53,785 bases of DNA from an uncultured Lachnospiraceae bacterium. GTDB taxonomy: Bacteria > Bacillota > Clostridia > Lachnospirales > Lachnospiraceae. Made by a program: the position numbers and the translations under genes. Every line of letters starts with the position of its first letter. Position 1 is the first letter of the stretch. A model generated the notes under the pieces. It worked only from the letters and a program-made list of their open reading frames with translations. It ran no database searches and was not told the DNA's origin. The stretch spans positions 1-53,785 of the forward strand of contig CAOJQZ010000009.1 in the NCBI GenBank assembly GCA_948441955.1, in the 5' to 3' direction. This document shows positions 7,541 through 15,665 of this stretch, piece after piece.

Positions 7541-9142
7541 ATGATACGTTCAACATTTGCCGGTTTCACCACTGCACAGCTTGGAATGGCTGCCAGTCAG
7601 CGTGCACTTGACGTCACCGGTCAGAATATAGCAAATATTAATACACCGGGATACACAAGACAGCGTCTTGATATTACCAGCTTGAATACACAGAAGGGTG
7701 ATTTTTATAATGCCAATTCTGTTATTAGAGTTGGCTTTGGTGTGGAGATGACTGGAGTATCACAGCTCCGTGATCCATTCCTTGATGCACAGTATCGTTC
7801 CCAGATAAGCAAGCTTGGAACTACAGACGCACATGTTGCAGGATTTGAACAATTGGCTACAATATTTGATGAATCTACAATGGATGGAGTAAGAGATGCT
7901 TTTCGTTCACTTTCCAGCGCTTTAAGCACACTTTCCACACAGGCGGGAAATAAGGAAAATGACACCGCTGTGCGTTCCAACATGCAGATTTTGTTAAATC
8001 TTTTCCACGATAACGCCGTGCGTCTTCAGGATATTCGTGAAGATATGCAGACCGGTTTCAAATCAACCGATGTTTCTGATTTGAACGGTATACTGAAAAA
8101 TATTGCCGAATTAAACACCAGTATTAAAAACAGTCAGGTTCTTGGAAATCCGGCATTGGAGCTTCAGGATCAGAGGAATACCCTGTTAGATGAACTTGGA
8201 AGTTATCTCCCGATCAGTGTGAAATACAGAGATCAAAAGGTAGGACCGGGACAGACCGTAGAAGTTCTGGATGTATTTTTCCTGGATTCTGAGGGTGGAA
8301 AGCATACTCTTATCTCCGACGGGCGTTATGGCAGCTTTGATACCGACGTAACCGATATTCCGGTAACTTTGTCGCTCACAGACGCCGACGGCAATATGAA
8401 GCAGCTTGCAGGTAACAAAACAGTTACGAATCCGGATGGAACAACATCTGAAGTTTACAGCGAAATATTAGGATCCGGTACTATAAAAGGAACTCTTGAC
8501 TTTTTAAATAAATCCGGAGATTTTGATAACACGGACTTTAAAGGACTTGGCTATTATGAAAAAGCGCTGAATTCCCTGGTAGATACGTTTGCAAAAGCAT
8601 TTAACGCAGCAAATGTCAGTATAACAGATAAAGACGGCAATGTTCTTCAGACTCCTGAAGATCGTCCTCTTTTTGAAACCTCAGACGGCAGTACGGATTT
8701 CACTGCCCTTAACATAAAAATTTCAGACAAATGGCTGGATGGCACCTATGGAATTACACTTTCCAATAAGGTTATTGGCGGAGAGGTTGGTTCCACAGCG
8801 GATGAAAATGTTGTAAATATGATTAAAATGCTGGATAAAAGCTTTGAGTTTGAAGTGAATAATGTGAAATTCTACACAGGAAGCTTCCACGACTGTTTTG
8901 CTAATATTGAAAATACCCTTGGACTTGATGCAAAGTCAGGCAATACTTTGTTAACTAATCAAATTTCTGTACTTAATCAAACATCCAATTCCAGAGACGG
9001 TGTTTCCGGGGTACAGCTTGATGAAGAAGGTATGAATCTTCTGCATTATAATCAATCTTATAATGCTGCTGCAAGATTAATGACAACACTTGACGAAGCC
9101 CTTGATAAGCTTATCAATGGAACCGGCATAGTTGGAAGGTAA
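7541..9142 (+). CDS. flgK: Flagellar hook-associated protein 1 FlgK
   Basis: FlgK forms the first junction ring between hook and filament. The 533-residue protein begins with the rod/hook-type motif FAGFTTAQLGMAASQRALDVTGQNIANINTPGYTRQ. It ends with the matching helix GVQLDEEGMNLLHYNQSYNAAARLMTTLDEALDKL, the paired ends that build the D0 coiled coil. The central part (about 170-440) is the variable outer domain. The length is normal. AGGAGG precedes the start. Its last codons abut the ribosome site of flgL. Confidence 0.97.
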   Translation: MIRSTFAGFTTAQLGMAASQRALDVTGQNIANINTPGYTRQRLDITSLNTQKGDFYNANSVIRVGFGVEMTGVSQLRDPFLDAQYRSQISKLGTTDAHVAGFEQLATIFDESTMDGVRDAFRSLSSALSTLSTQAGNKENDTAVRSNMQILLNLFHDNAVRLQDIREDMQTGFKSTDVSDLNGILKNIAELNTSIKNSQVLGNPALELQDQRNTLLDELGSYLPISVKYRDQKVGPGQTVEVLDVFFLDSEGGKHTLISDGRYGSFDTDVTDIPVTLSLTDADGNMKQLAGNKTVTNPDGTTSEVYSEILGSGTIKGTLDFLNKSGDFDNTDFKGLGYYEKALNSLVDTFAKAFNAANVSITDKDGNVLQTPEDRPLFETSDGSTDFTALNIKISDKWLDGTYGITLSNKVIGGEVGSTADENVVNMIKMLDKSFEFEVNNVKFYTGSFHDCFANIENTLGLDAKSGNTLLTNQISVLNQTSNSRDGVSGVQLDEEGMNLLHYNQSYNAAARLMTTLDEALDKLINGTGIVGR

Positions 9143-9155
9143 CAGGAGGTCTAAT

Positions 9156-10199
9156 ATGAGAATTACTACGAATGCAATTTTAAGAAATTATAAGTCTAAT
9201 CTTGGAACTTCCCTCAAAAACCTTGACACTGCAAGGACCCGTGTTATGACTCAGAGAAAGTTTAATTCCACGGCAGAGGATCCGTCCAGCGCTCTGCGTG
9301 CTGCTATACTAGAGCGCAAATATGTAAAAAATGAGGATTACTTAAACATAGTAAAGGATGTGCAGTCCTTCCAGGATTCCCAGGAGGATGCCGCAATGCA
9401 GATCGAGACAATCGCTAAAAGACTAAGTAAGCAGTACGGTCTCGAAGCCCTCAATGGAACAAACGGCTCCTTGGAAACAAGAGAGACTTATGCCGATGCA
9501 TGGCGCGGAGCTCAGGAAAGTTTGGTATTAAGCTTAAATGCAAGTTATGAAGGCAAATATGTGTTTGCCGGAAGCGATGGAAAAGAAGCTCCCTTTAAGC
9601 TTACTACGGATCCTAATGATCCAAAGAAGCAGATTTTGACCTATCGGGGAATTGATGTAAATTCTGATGATCCAAATGATCAGCAGATTTTACAAGAGTT
9701 ATCTAAAGACAGTCTTTTTGTGGACTTGGGCTTTGGACTTAAAGTAGATCCTAATGCTGCAAACAGCGCAGATGTTGATATTGACTCCTCCAGCGCCTTT
9801 AATACAAGTCTTCCAGGAATCAATCTTGCAGGCTTTGGTAAAGATGCTGACGGCAGAACCAATAATATTGTCCTTTTATGCGGTGAAATCGCAGATTTGC
9901 TGGAGCAGGAAGACTTTGATAGAGAAGAGTATACAAAACTTCTGGGAAAATTTGATGAAGGACGAAATAATGTTCTCGAAAAGGTAACTGTCCTTGGTAC
10001 ACAGACAGAGTTCCTGACTACCACAAAAGACAGACTTGAAACAAACAGCATTAGCCTTTCTACACAGATCGATAATGTAGTAAATGTTGATATGGCGGAA
10101 GCTATTATGAATTTCTCATGGGCGCAGTATGCTTATAACTCTGCCCTGAAAGTTGGAAATAATATTCTGACGCCTTCATTTATTGACTTTATGGGTTAA
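9156..10199 (+). CDS. flgL: Flagellar hook-associated protein 3 FlgL
   Basis: FlgL is the second junction protein, between FlgK and flagellin. The 347-residue product has the flagellin-like N terminus (MRITTNAILRNYKSNLGTS, then TARTRVMTQRKFNSTAEDPS) and C terminus (VDMAEAIMNFSWAQYAYNSALKVG). The start at 9156 is set by AGGAGGT directly upstream; an earlier in-frame ATG at 9132 would overlap flgK. The first 12 residues closely resemble those of FlgM in the same operon. Confidence 0.96.
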   Translation: MRITTNAILRNYKSNLGTSLKNLDTARTRVMTQRKFNSTAEDPSSALRAAILERKYVKNEDYLNIVKDVQSFQDSQEDAAMQIETIAKRLSKQYGLEALNGTNGSLETRETYADAWRGAQESLVLSLNASYEGKYVFAGSDGKEAPFKLTTDPNDPKKQILTYRGIDVNSDDPNDQQILQELSKDSLFVDLGFGLKVDPNAANSADVDIDSSSAFNTSLPGINLAGFGKDADGRTNNIVLLCGEIADLLEQEDFDREEYTKLLGKFDEGRNNVLEKVTVLGTQTEFLTTTKDRLETNSISLSTQIDNVVNVDMAEAIMNFSWAQYAYNSALKVGNNILTPSFIDFMG

Positions 10200-10234
10200 A
10201 TGTGTCAAATATGAGAGAAGGGAGGTAACTATAT

Positions 10235-10840
10235 ATGAATCAGCTTATTAAGATTACTACGGTTCCTATACAATATGAGTTAAGAATCAGTAATGCACGA
10301 TTTGAGCGGCAGAGTTCAGAAGCTCAGCTTGAGATTAGACGGAATAAAGGCGGATTGTCTATTAAAAGCAGCCCTGTAAAGCTGCATTTGGATTCATCCG
10401 CGGCAAGAAGCTCCATTACACCTACTACCACTCAAAGCGTTTCACAGGCAGCACAAAAAGGCACGGAAGCTGCTTACAGTGCAACTGCGCAGCTTGCGCA
10501 GGAGGGACAGCTCTTACTAAAAGCAGATATCGGGCAGGATGTAATCGGACAGATTATGCAGCAGCGGACGGCTGCTCCTACGGGAGAATTTCAGCTTGGG
10601 TTTACTCCGTCTGCTCCGGTAGATATCAGTTATGAAGCGCCAAATTTGACAATTAATTATGAAATGGATAAATTGAATTTTGACCTGAAAGTTGCAAATG
10701 GAAACTTTGAATTTATCCCCGGCGATATTGAGATGTCCATAACGCAGCATCCAGATGTTTTAATCGAGTATATAGGCGGACCTATTTATGTACCGCCAAG
10801 TGCTGATCCAAACTATGAACCAATAGATGTAAGGGCTTAA
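10235..10840 (+). CDS. DUF6470 family protein (YviE-like)
   Basis: A 201-residue protein of unknown function at the place occupied by yviE in the Bacillus flgM-flgN-flgK-flgL-yviE-fliW-csrA cluster. Visible traits are the N-terminal strand IKITTVPIQYELR, a Gln/Ala-rich middle, and a C-terminal stretch of beta-rich repeats of the type LNFDLKVANGNFEFIPGDIEMSITQHP. I assign DUF6470 from this pattern and the synteny. It has no signal peptide or membrane segment. GGGAGG precedes the ATG. Its constant neighbours suggest a role tied to filament assembly or the FliW-CsrA switch, but that is inference. Confidence 0.75.
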   Translation: MNQLIKITTVPIQYELRISNARFERQSSEAQLEIRRNKGGLSIKSSPVKLHLDSSAARSSITPTTTQSVSQAAQKGTEAAYSATAQLAQEGQLLLKADIGQDVIGQIMQQRTAAPTGEFQLGFTPSAPVDISYEAPNLTINYEMDKLNFDLKVANGNFEFIPGDIEMSITQHPDVLIEYIGGPIYVPPSADPNYEPIDVRA

Positions 10841-10879
10841 AACAAAGCCCTTACTTTTATTCTAAGGAGGTATATAACG

Positions 10880-11326
10880 TTGAATATTAATGCAAAGTAC
10901 TTCGGTGAAGTTACGTATGAAGATAATGACGCTATTCATATCATTAACGGGTTATTTGGCTTTGAAGAATATACGAGATATCTTCCTCTGCCATTTAATG
11001 AGGAAAATGATTCCATGATCTCCCTGCAGAGTCTGGACGATGAGGCTCTTTCTTTCATTGTAATGAATCCCTTTATGTTATGCCCTGATTACACCCCTGA
11101 GATCACGGAGCAGGATCTGAAAATATTGGAGGCTGACTCTCTGGATGACATTTCCTTTTATGTCATCAGTGTCATCCGCGATCCCCTGCAGAATTCTACT
11201 GTGAACTTAAGAGCTCCTCTTGCTGTCAATGCGCTGAACCGGAAAGCAAAACAGGTCATGCTGGAGCAGCCAGAATATAATTTCCGCCATATTCTTAGCG
11301 ATATCATTCAGAAGGAGGGGGAATAA
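10880..11326 (+). CDS. fliW: Flagellar assembly factor FliW
   Basis: FliW binds flagellin or CsrA in a partner switch that links flagellin synthesis to its export. The 148-residue protein has the family pattern: VTYEDNDAIHIINGLFGFEEYTRYLPLP, then a SLDDEALSFIVMNPF motif, then VNLRAPLAVNALNRKAKQVML. Translation starts at a TTG at 10880, supported by AAGGAGG nine bases upstream and by family length. It is followed two bases later by csrA, so the two products are made together. Confidence 0.95.
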   Translation: MNINAKYFGEVTYEDNDAIHIINGLFGFEEYTRYLPLPFNEENDSMISLQSLDDEALSFIVMNPFMLCPDYTPEITEQDLKILEADSLDDISFYVISVIRDPLQNSTVNLRAPLAVNALNRKAKQVMLEQPEYNFRHILSDIIQKEGE

Positions 11327-11327
11327 A

Positions 11328-11549
11328 ATGCTTATATTACAGCGAAAAAAAGGTGAATCCCTTTCTATAAATGATAATATCACTGTAACTGTTATTGACG
11401 CAGGTACTGAATGGGTAAAGCTGGCTATTGACGCTCCGAAGGATGTACCTGTTCTTCGCTCCGAGCTTAAGGAAGCGGCCGCCGAAAATAAAAAAGCTTC
11501 TGAAGGAGCTCCTAAAAAAGTTTTGGATGAGCTTTTAAAGAAAAAATAA
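11328..11549 (+). CDS. csrA: Translational regulator CsrA
   Basis: CsrA binds GGA motifs in mRNA leaders, in Bacillus notably that of flagellin. The 73-residue protein has the full beta-strand core MLILQRKKGESLSINDNITVTV and the RNA-contact motif APKDVPVLRSELKEAA. A Lys-rich C-terminal tail (KKVLDELLKKK) follows; such tails contribute to FliW binding in Gram-positive CsrA. Its own ribosome site (AGGAGGGGGA) lies in the end of fliW and contains GGA, so autoregulation is possible. Flagellin, the expected target, is not in the window. Confidence 0.95.
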   Translation: MLILQRKKGESLSINDNITVTVIDAGTEWVKLAIDAPKDVPVLRSELKEAAAENKKASEGAPKKVLDELLKKK

Positions 11550-11560
11550 TAAAAACAGAA

Positions 11561-11606
11561 AAGATTGAAGGAAAAGTATAAATATACTGTCTCTTCAATC
11601 TTTTTT
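11561..11606. terminator. Rho-independent terminator after csrA, probably bidirectional
   Basis: AAGATTGAAG at 11561-11570 pairs with CTTCAATCTT at 11593-11602, followed by a T run. The complementary strand also has a T-rich tail after the stem, so it can end the convergent gene at 11626-12696 as well. Confidence 0.8.
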
Positions 11607-11625
11607 GTATTCCTATACCTGAAAA

Positions 11626-12696
11626 TTATGCCGTGCAATCTATCGCTGCAACCGGTGCCAATACTACAGACACACTCACCCCCGAAGAGCCTCCTCCTGC
11701 CGCCCCTGCGGAGGATAGCGCTGAAACTCCGGCCTCTGCCGCCACTGCAGACGACGGGAGAGCATCCACATACTGTTCCGCCAGCTGCCGAAATTGTTCT
11801 TCATTCAAAGAAGGCTTTGGCATAACATCGTCCAGATGTGACGTCTGCGCATGCTCCTGTCCTTTTCTCGCCACCTTTTTACGCCTCAGCTCCTCTGCCA
11901 GCTGCTTTGCCAGCTTTTCCTTAAGCTTCTTTTCCGCTGACTTCTGCAGACGCTTTAAGTCCTCCTCCTTGTGAAGCCTGGCAATCTTAATATTACCGCT
12001 CTGTATTACGCTTCTGATTTTTCGTACAATTGCCGCCTTTTCCGCCGGATCCTTTACCTGGAATTTGACTTTTTGAATCTCGCCGTACTTTGATGCAATA
12101 AGCCCTCTTACAGAGGATACATTTTTTGCGTTGGCAAGACGCATCATATTTGTGCTGTGGGAGTAATTATACGGAGAGCTGTAATCTTTCTGCTTAACAT
12201 TTGTGGAATAAAAAGAGGTAGATTCCCTGTCTCTCCAGTATGTGGGATAAGCCTTCTCCTTATCACGTTCCTTTGTTGCTGTCCACATAGAAACCTGACC
12301 CTCTTCGTTCAGCACCAATCCCATACTAACCAGCTCTTTGTCTCTTAGAAGGGCGCTTGTCTGGGCAGATTTCTGGTAGCTGTTTAGATAGTTCAGTACA
12401 TTTTCTACCTGCCTGCGCACATCTTCGTCCGTGCTCATCTTCTCTAACAGCTCCGGAGAAATTGTCACATTATTCATTCCTGTCATAGTGGAACCATACT
12501 GTGCGATCTGAGTCTTATTATCAAAAGAAGCAAAGTTAAAATTAATATGCTTGTAATTCTCCTTAAGGTAATTCATCATCGAAGCTGCACCTGACTGGTT
12601 CGATGCATTATCATTCTTCACTTCTGTCTGGGAACTTATCTGAGACAATCCTGCGGGTGCCGTATCGCGATAAAGCTTTTCACTTTTCACCTGCAT
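11626..12696 (-). CDS. Unknown protein with a helical, charged core; probable flagellar-regulon member
   Basis: A 356-residue protein that I do not recognise firmly; it resembles a Lachnospiraceae group I recall as DUF6033, with low certainty. It starts MQVKSEKLYRD and has no signal peptide. Its middle has SYQKSAQTSALLRDKELVSMGLVLNEEGQVSMWTA-type sequence, followed by a Tyr/Ser-rich stretch. A strongly basic coiled region (about 235-275, rich in KKLKEKLAKQLAEELRRKK) comes next. The tail is a Ser/Ala/Gly-rich hydrophobic segment ending in AIDCTA. AAAGAGGG precedes the ATG. A sigma-D-like promoter directly upstream and its position convergent with the flg-csrA operon suggest expression with motility genes. 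Export through the flagellar apparatus is possible but unproved. Confidence 0.6.
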   Translation of the reverse strand: MQVKSEKLYRDTAPAGLSQISSQTEVKNDNASNQSGAASMMNYLKENYKHINFNFASFDNKTQIAQYGSTMTGMNNVTISPELLEKMSTDEDVRRQVENVLNYLNSYQKSAQTSALLRDKELVSMGLVLNEEGQVSMWTATKERDKEKAYPTYWRDRESTSFYSTNVKQKDYSSPYNYSHSTNMMRLANAKNVSSVRGLIASKYGEIQKVKFQVKDPAEKAAIVRKIRSVIQSGNIKIARLHKEEDLKRLQKSAEKKLKEKLAKQLAEELRRKKVARKGQEHAQTSHLDDVMPKPSLNEEQFRQLAEQYVDALPSSAVAAEAGVSALSSAGAAGGGSSGVSVSVVLAPVAAIDCTA

Positions 12697-12730
12697 AAAA
12701 ATCCCTCTTTCCGCTTTTTCTATATTTATA

Positions 12731-12758
12731 ATATCGACAAAACAGGAGGAATTAATAA
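12731..12758 (-). promoter_or_regulatory. Candidate sigma-D promoter of the 12696 gene
   Basis: Read on the minus strand, TTAT (12758-12755), 16 bases, then GTCGATAT (12738-12731). The predicted start lies about 28 bases before the ATG at 12696. It has the same form as the cheA, flgM and cheV candidates. Confidence 0.5.
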
Positions 12759-12765
12759 CCAGAAA

Positions 12766-13476
12766 TTACAGATTCTCATAAATCGTTTTCTGTATTCTCT
12801 CTTTTACAATCTCTGCAATCTCATGGGTCTTCAGATCTTTATACTCTTCATGACAAATGGGCTTAAGGAAATGCACCTGAACGGCCACCGGACTTATCGT
12901 ATTTGTATCAAAGGGTTTAAAGGAGTCTATAAGGGCCACAGGGACAATGGGGCACTTCGCCCTTGTAGCAGCCTTAAAGCTTCCCGCCTTAAAGTCCTGC
13001 ACTTCATTGCCGTTTTTTGATCGGGTTCCCTCCGCAAATATAAGATAATTTCTGCCATTTTTCACCTCCCTTGTAACGTCAGCAATTACCTTCATTGCCT
13101 GTCTTACGTCCTCACGGTCCAGAAGATATCCCCTCATACAGGCAATGACCTGCTTCAGAAACTGAATATCCTTAATCTCCTTTTTCGCAACAACGGAAAA
13201 CGGAACCGGACATGCTTCTATAACTGCCAGAACATCATACAGTCCCTGATGATTTGGAAAAAACATAAATCCGTTATCTTTTGGTATATTCTCCTGCCCA
13301 TGTACGTCAATCGTTACATTTCCTCCCTTGTTAGCATGAAGCACAATGAACTTTAACATCTTATAATGCTGATCTTCTGTATATTTATCTACATGTGCGG
13401 CATAATAGCATAGCTTACACCACATAAACGGTACAAAAATAATATTACGCAATACCATCAGTAAAATCCTTTTCAT
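12766..13476 (-). CDS. 1-acyl-sn-glycerol-3-phosphate acyltransferase (PlsC family)
   Basis: A 236-residue acyltransferase that would add the second acyl chain in phosphatidic acid synthesis at the membrane. It shows the catalytic HX4D motif (NHQGLYD, H76 and D81) and the substrate-binding FAEGTRS motif near 150. A hydrophobic N-terminal segment (about residues 4-22) would attach it to the membrane. AAAGGAAA lies upstream at slightly long spacing. It follows the DUF4173-like gene by 62 bp on the same strand and may be cotranscribed with it. The exact acyl acceptor cannot be read from sequence. Confidence 0.88.
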   Translation of the reverse strand: MKRILLMVLRNIIFVPFMWCKLCYYAAHVDKYTEDQHYKMLKFIVLHANKGGNVTIDVHGQENIPKDNGFMFFPNHQGLYDVLAVIEACPVPFSVVAKKEIKDIQFLKQVIACMRGYLLDREDVRQAMKVIADVTREVKNGRNYLIFAEGTRSKNGNEVQDFKAGSFKAATRAKCPIVPVALIDSFKPFDTNTISPVAVQVHFLKPICHEEYKDLKTHEIAEIVKERIQKTIYENL

Positions 13477-13538
13477 AGTATAAATATTTCCTTTCTCTTT
13501 TGAATCTTTCTTTATTATTGAGGCAATGCACGTCCCTC

Positions 13539-15014
13539 TCAGCGTCCCTGATATTCCACCCCTGGATGCTCCTTAAGCCATTTATCTGCCGCCAGCTTCG
13601 CCCGGATTCTGGAATAGTTTGCCTTTCTAAAATAAATCCCGTCATTATCTGCAGAAATATTTGTAAAATAATTGCAAAGCATCTGCTCTGTCCTTTCATC
13701 CCCCTCCGCCTTTGCAAGCTGCGGCGCAGCGTCAAGGGATGTGTTATAAATCAGATAAGATATATCGTCGTTATTTATCTCCTCCATATGCGCAATATTG
13801 TATTTCGCGATAACCGCATCAGGCTTTGCAAATGACAGCCCTATATAAAACACACTGACAACCGCAGCAATATAATAGAATAATGGAAATCTCTTATTAT
13901 ATATACTTACAATTGTCCCGCACATTATAAAAGTAAGAACTGATAAAAACCACAGAACTAAAATTCTGAGAAATGTAAGATGATATGCCCCTATATACAG
14001 AAGCATACGGTATGCCGCCGACAGAATCATAATAAACGTACATCCGGATACAAATGTAAGCGCTGCCTTTAACGCCGTATTATCTGCAAATATATACACA
14101 CATAAAAGAACCATAATAAAATTAATTATGCTCACAAAAAGCAGTTCCCAGAAACCGCCTCTCGCATATCTGGCATAGGTTACATGTTCCGGAAGTCCTG
14201 CCTGTGCCCCGATAAACAAATAAATTATCTGAATAATACAGTAAATAAAATAAATAAATCCTACAATACCTGTAAATGTAATTCCAATAACAGGATTATA
14301 AACCTTAAGCCTTCTTTCCCGGCCTTCCGGAAAGTTATATTTACATAATGCTCCAAACATTGCGTAGCTCAGGGTAAATCCGGTTATTACGGTAAAACTT
14401 ATTCCAAAAATTGTAGAAAAGTTAATATATTTGAGTATTTCCCCAAACACCTTCGCAAACATCAAATCCGATTTCAGCAAAAGGGGAAGCGTAATGCTCA
14501 AAATGCCCATCGCTGCCATAAATCCTGTTACAATTGCAAGAAATGTATTATATTCCTTATTATTCTTATTCCTTCTTAAATACACTGCTCCATGCCAGAA
14601 TGGATATGGCAGACATTCCACAACATTTCCGAAAAGTATTAATATCCTTTTCAGATATGCCGGAAAATTCCAATTACTATCGTTATAAAACTGGTGAAGC
14701 ATGAATATAAAAAACAACAGAATAATTCCTGTCAAATTAAAAAAATGAAGGAAAAAGGAATCCGTTAACGCTGTAGATATGCTCAGCAGAAGCATACCTG
14801 CAATGTAAACGGAAGAATATTTTTGAAGACGGAAATTAATTTTCTTCATAAAAAGCCATACAAAAATAAGCGTCACAATTATACACATCGGAAATGTAAT
14901 CCCTGACATATTTTTATAGAGACAAAATGCAAAAATAAGCCCGTATACCGCACTCAAGCCCCCGAAATACCTGTAGTTTATCCTCATTCTCATAACCAGC
15001 GGTCTTTCATTCAT
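13539..15014 (-). CDS. Polytopic membrane protein, DUF4173-like
   Basis: A 491-residue integral membrane protein with about ten to twelve hydrophobic helices, and a C-terminal soluble tail of about 95 residues (from YIGLSFAKPDA) rich in charged residues. The signature YARYARGGFWELLFVSIINF in the second half matches the DUF4153/DUF4173 family, whose function is not known. The start at 15014 is chosen because GGAGGAG lies at good distance; an in-frame upstream ATG at 15071 has no site and would add a cytosolic lysine-rich stretch. It is divergent from queT. The soluble tail ends WLKEHPGVEYQGR. Confidence 0.7.
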   Translation of the reverse strand: MNERPLVMRMRINYRYFGGLSAVYGLIFAFCLYKNMSGITFPMCIIVTLIFVWLFMKKINFRLQKYSSVYIAGMLLLSISTALTDSFFLHFFNLTGIILLFFIFMLHQFYNDSNWNFPAYLKRILILFGNVVECLPYPFWHGAVYLRRNKNNKEYNTFLAIVTGFMAAMGILSITLPLLLKSDLMFAKVFGEILKYINFSTIFGISFTVITGFTLSYAMFGALCKYNFPEGRERRLKVYNPVIGITFTGIVGFIYFIYCIIQIIYLFIGAQAGLPEHVTYARYARGGFWELLFVSIINFIMVLLCVYIFADNTALKAALTFVSGCTFIMILSAAYRMLLYIGAYHLTFLRILVLWFLSVLTFIMCGTIVSIYNKRFPLFYYIAAVVSVFYIGLSFAKPDAVIAKYNIAHMEEINNDDISYLIYNTSLDAAPQLAKAEGDERTEQMLCNYFTNISADNDGIYFRKANYSRIRAKLAADKWLKEHPGVEYQGR

Positions 15015-15050
15015 CTCTGCTCCTCCTCCACAATATTTTTTTGCTATAAC

Positions 15051-15079
15051 TTGCTTTTTCCGCTTTTCCATGCTATACT
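15051..15079 (+). promoter_or_regulatory. Candidate sigma-A promoter of queT
   Basis: TTGCTT at 15051-15056 and TATACT at 15074-15079 are 17 bases apart. The predicted start, near 15086, places the whole preQ1 aptamer in the leader. Confidence 0.6.
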
Positions 15080-15110
15080 TTCAATCGTTACATAGCTTCA
15101 TAAAATAAGG

Positions 15111-15156
15111 CGCGTGTGTTCGAGACCTTCCACACGTAAAACAAAACTAAAGGAGA
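15111..15156 (+). ncRNA. PreQ1-I riboswitch, translational type
   Basis: CGTGTG at 15113-15118 pairs with CACACG at 15131-15136 to form P1 around a TTCGAGACCTTC loop. An A-rich tail, TAAAACAAAACTAAAGGAG, follows. That is the compact H-type pseudoknot layout of class I preQ1 aptamers, in which the tail pairs back into the loop. The ribosome-binding site AGGAG (15151-15155) lies at the end of the tail, eight bases before the queT ATG, so binding of preQ1 should hide it. The downstream queuosine-precursor transporter fits the ligand. Confidence 0.88.
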
Positions 15157-15163
15157 TAAAATT

Positions 15164-15652
15164 ATGAAAAGTTCAAACACTCTGTTACTCACGCAGGCAG
15201 CCATGATTGCTGCCGTCTATGTGGCGCTTACTTATGTTTTCGCACCGTTTTCCTTTGGAGAAATCCAGGTAAGACTTGCAGAAGCGCTTACCATTCTCCC
15301 ATTATTCACCCCGGCTGCAATCCCAGGACTATTCATTGGGTGTTTCATCGGGAATATTTTAGGAGGCGCTATTCTTCCGGATATTGTATTTGGAAGCATT
15401 GCGACCCTGATTGGAGCGTATTTTACATATAAGATCCGTGAAAAGAGTCCTCTTTTCGCCCCTCTTCCGCCAATTCTCGCAAATACGCTTATTGTACCAT
15501 TTGTACTACGCTATGGATACGCAGTCCCTCTTCCGATTCCTTTCATGATGCTGACTGTGGGCATTGGTGAATTCATTTCCTGCGGAATACTGGGACTGAT
15601 TCTTTTTGCTGCCTTCAGAAAATATGCAAATATTCTGTTTATAACCTTTTGA
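15164..15652 (+). CDS. queT: Queuosine precursor transporter QueT
   Basis: A 162-residue membrane protein of the QueT family, the substrate-binding S component of an energy-coupling-factor importer that takes up a queuosine precursor. It has five or so hydrophobic helices. The family stretches YVFAPFSFGEIQVRLAEALTILPLF and GLFIGCFIGNILGGAILPDIVFGS are clear. The shared ATPase and T components are not in the window. It is a single-gene unit under the preQ1 riboswitch and ends 13 bases before the end of the convergent gene with no terminator hairpin between them. Confidence 0.95.
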   Translation: MKSSNTLLLTQAAMIAAVYVALTYVFAPFSFGEIQVRLAEALTILPLFTPAAIPGLFIGCFIGNILGGAILPDIVFGSIATLIGAYFTYKIREKSPLFAPLPPILANTLIVPFVLRYGYAVPLPIPFMMLTVGIGEFISCGILGLILFAAFRKYANILFITF

Positions 15653-15665
15653 TATCGGCGCTCTG

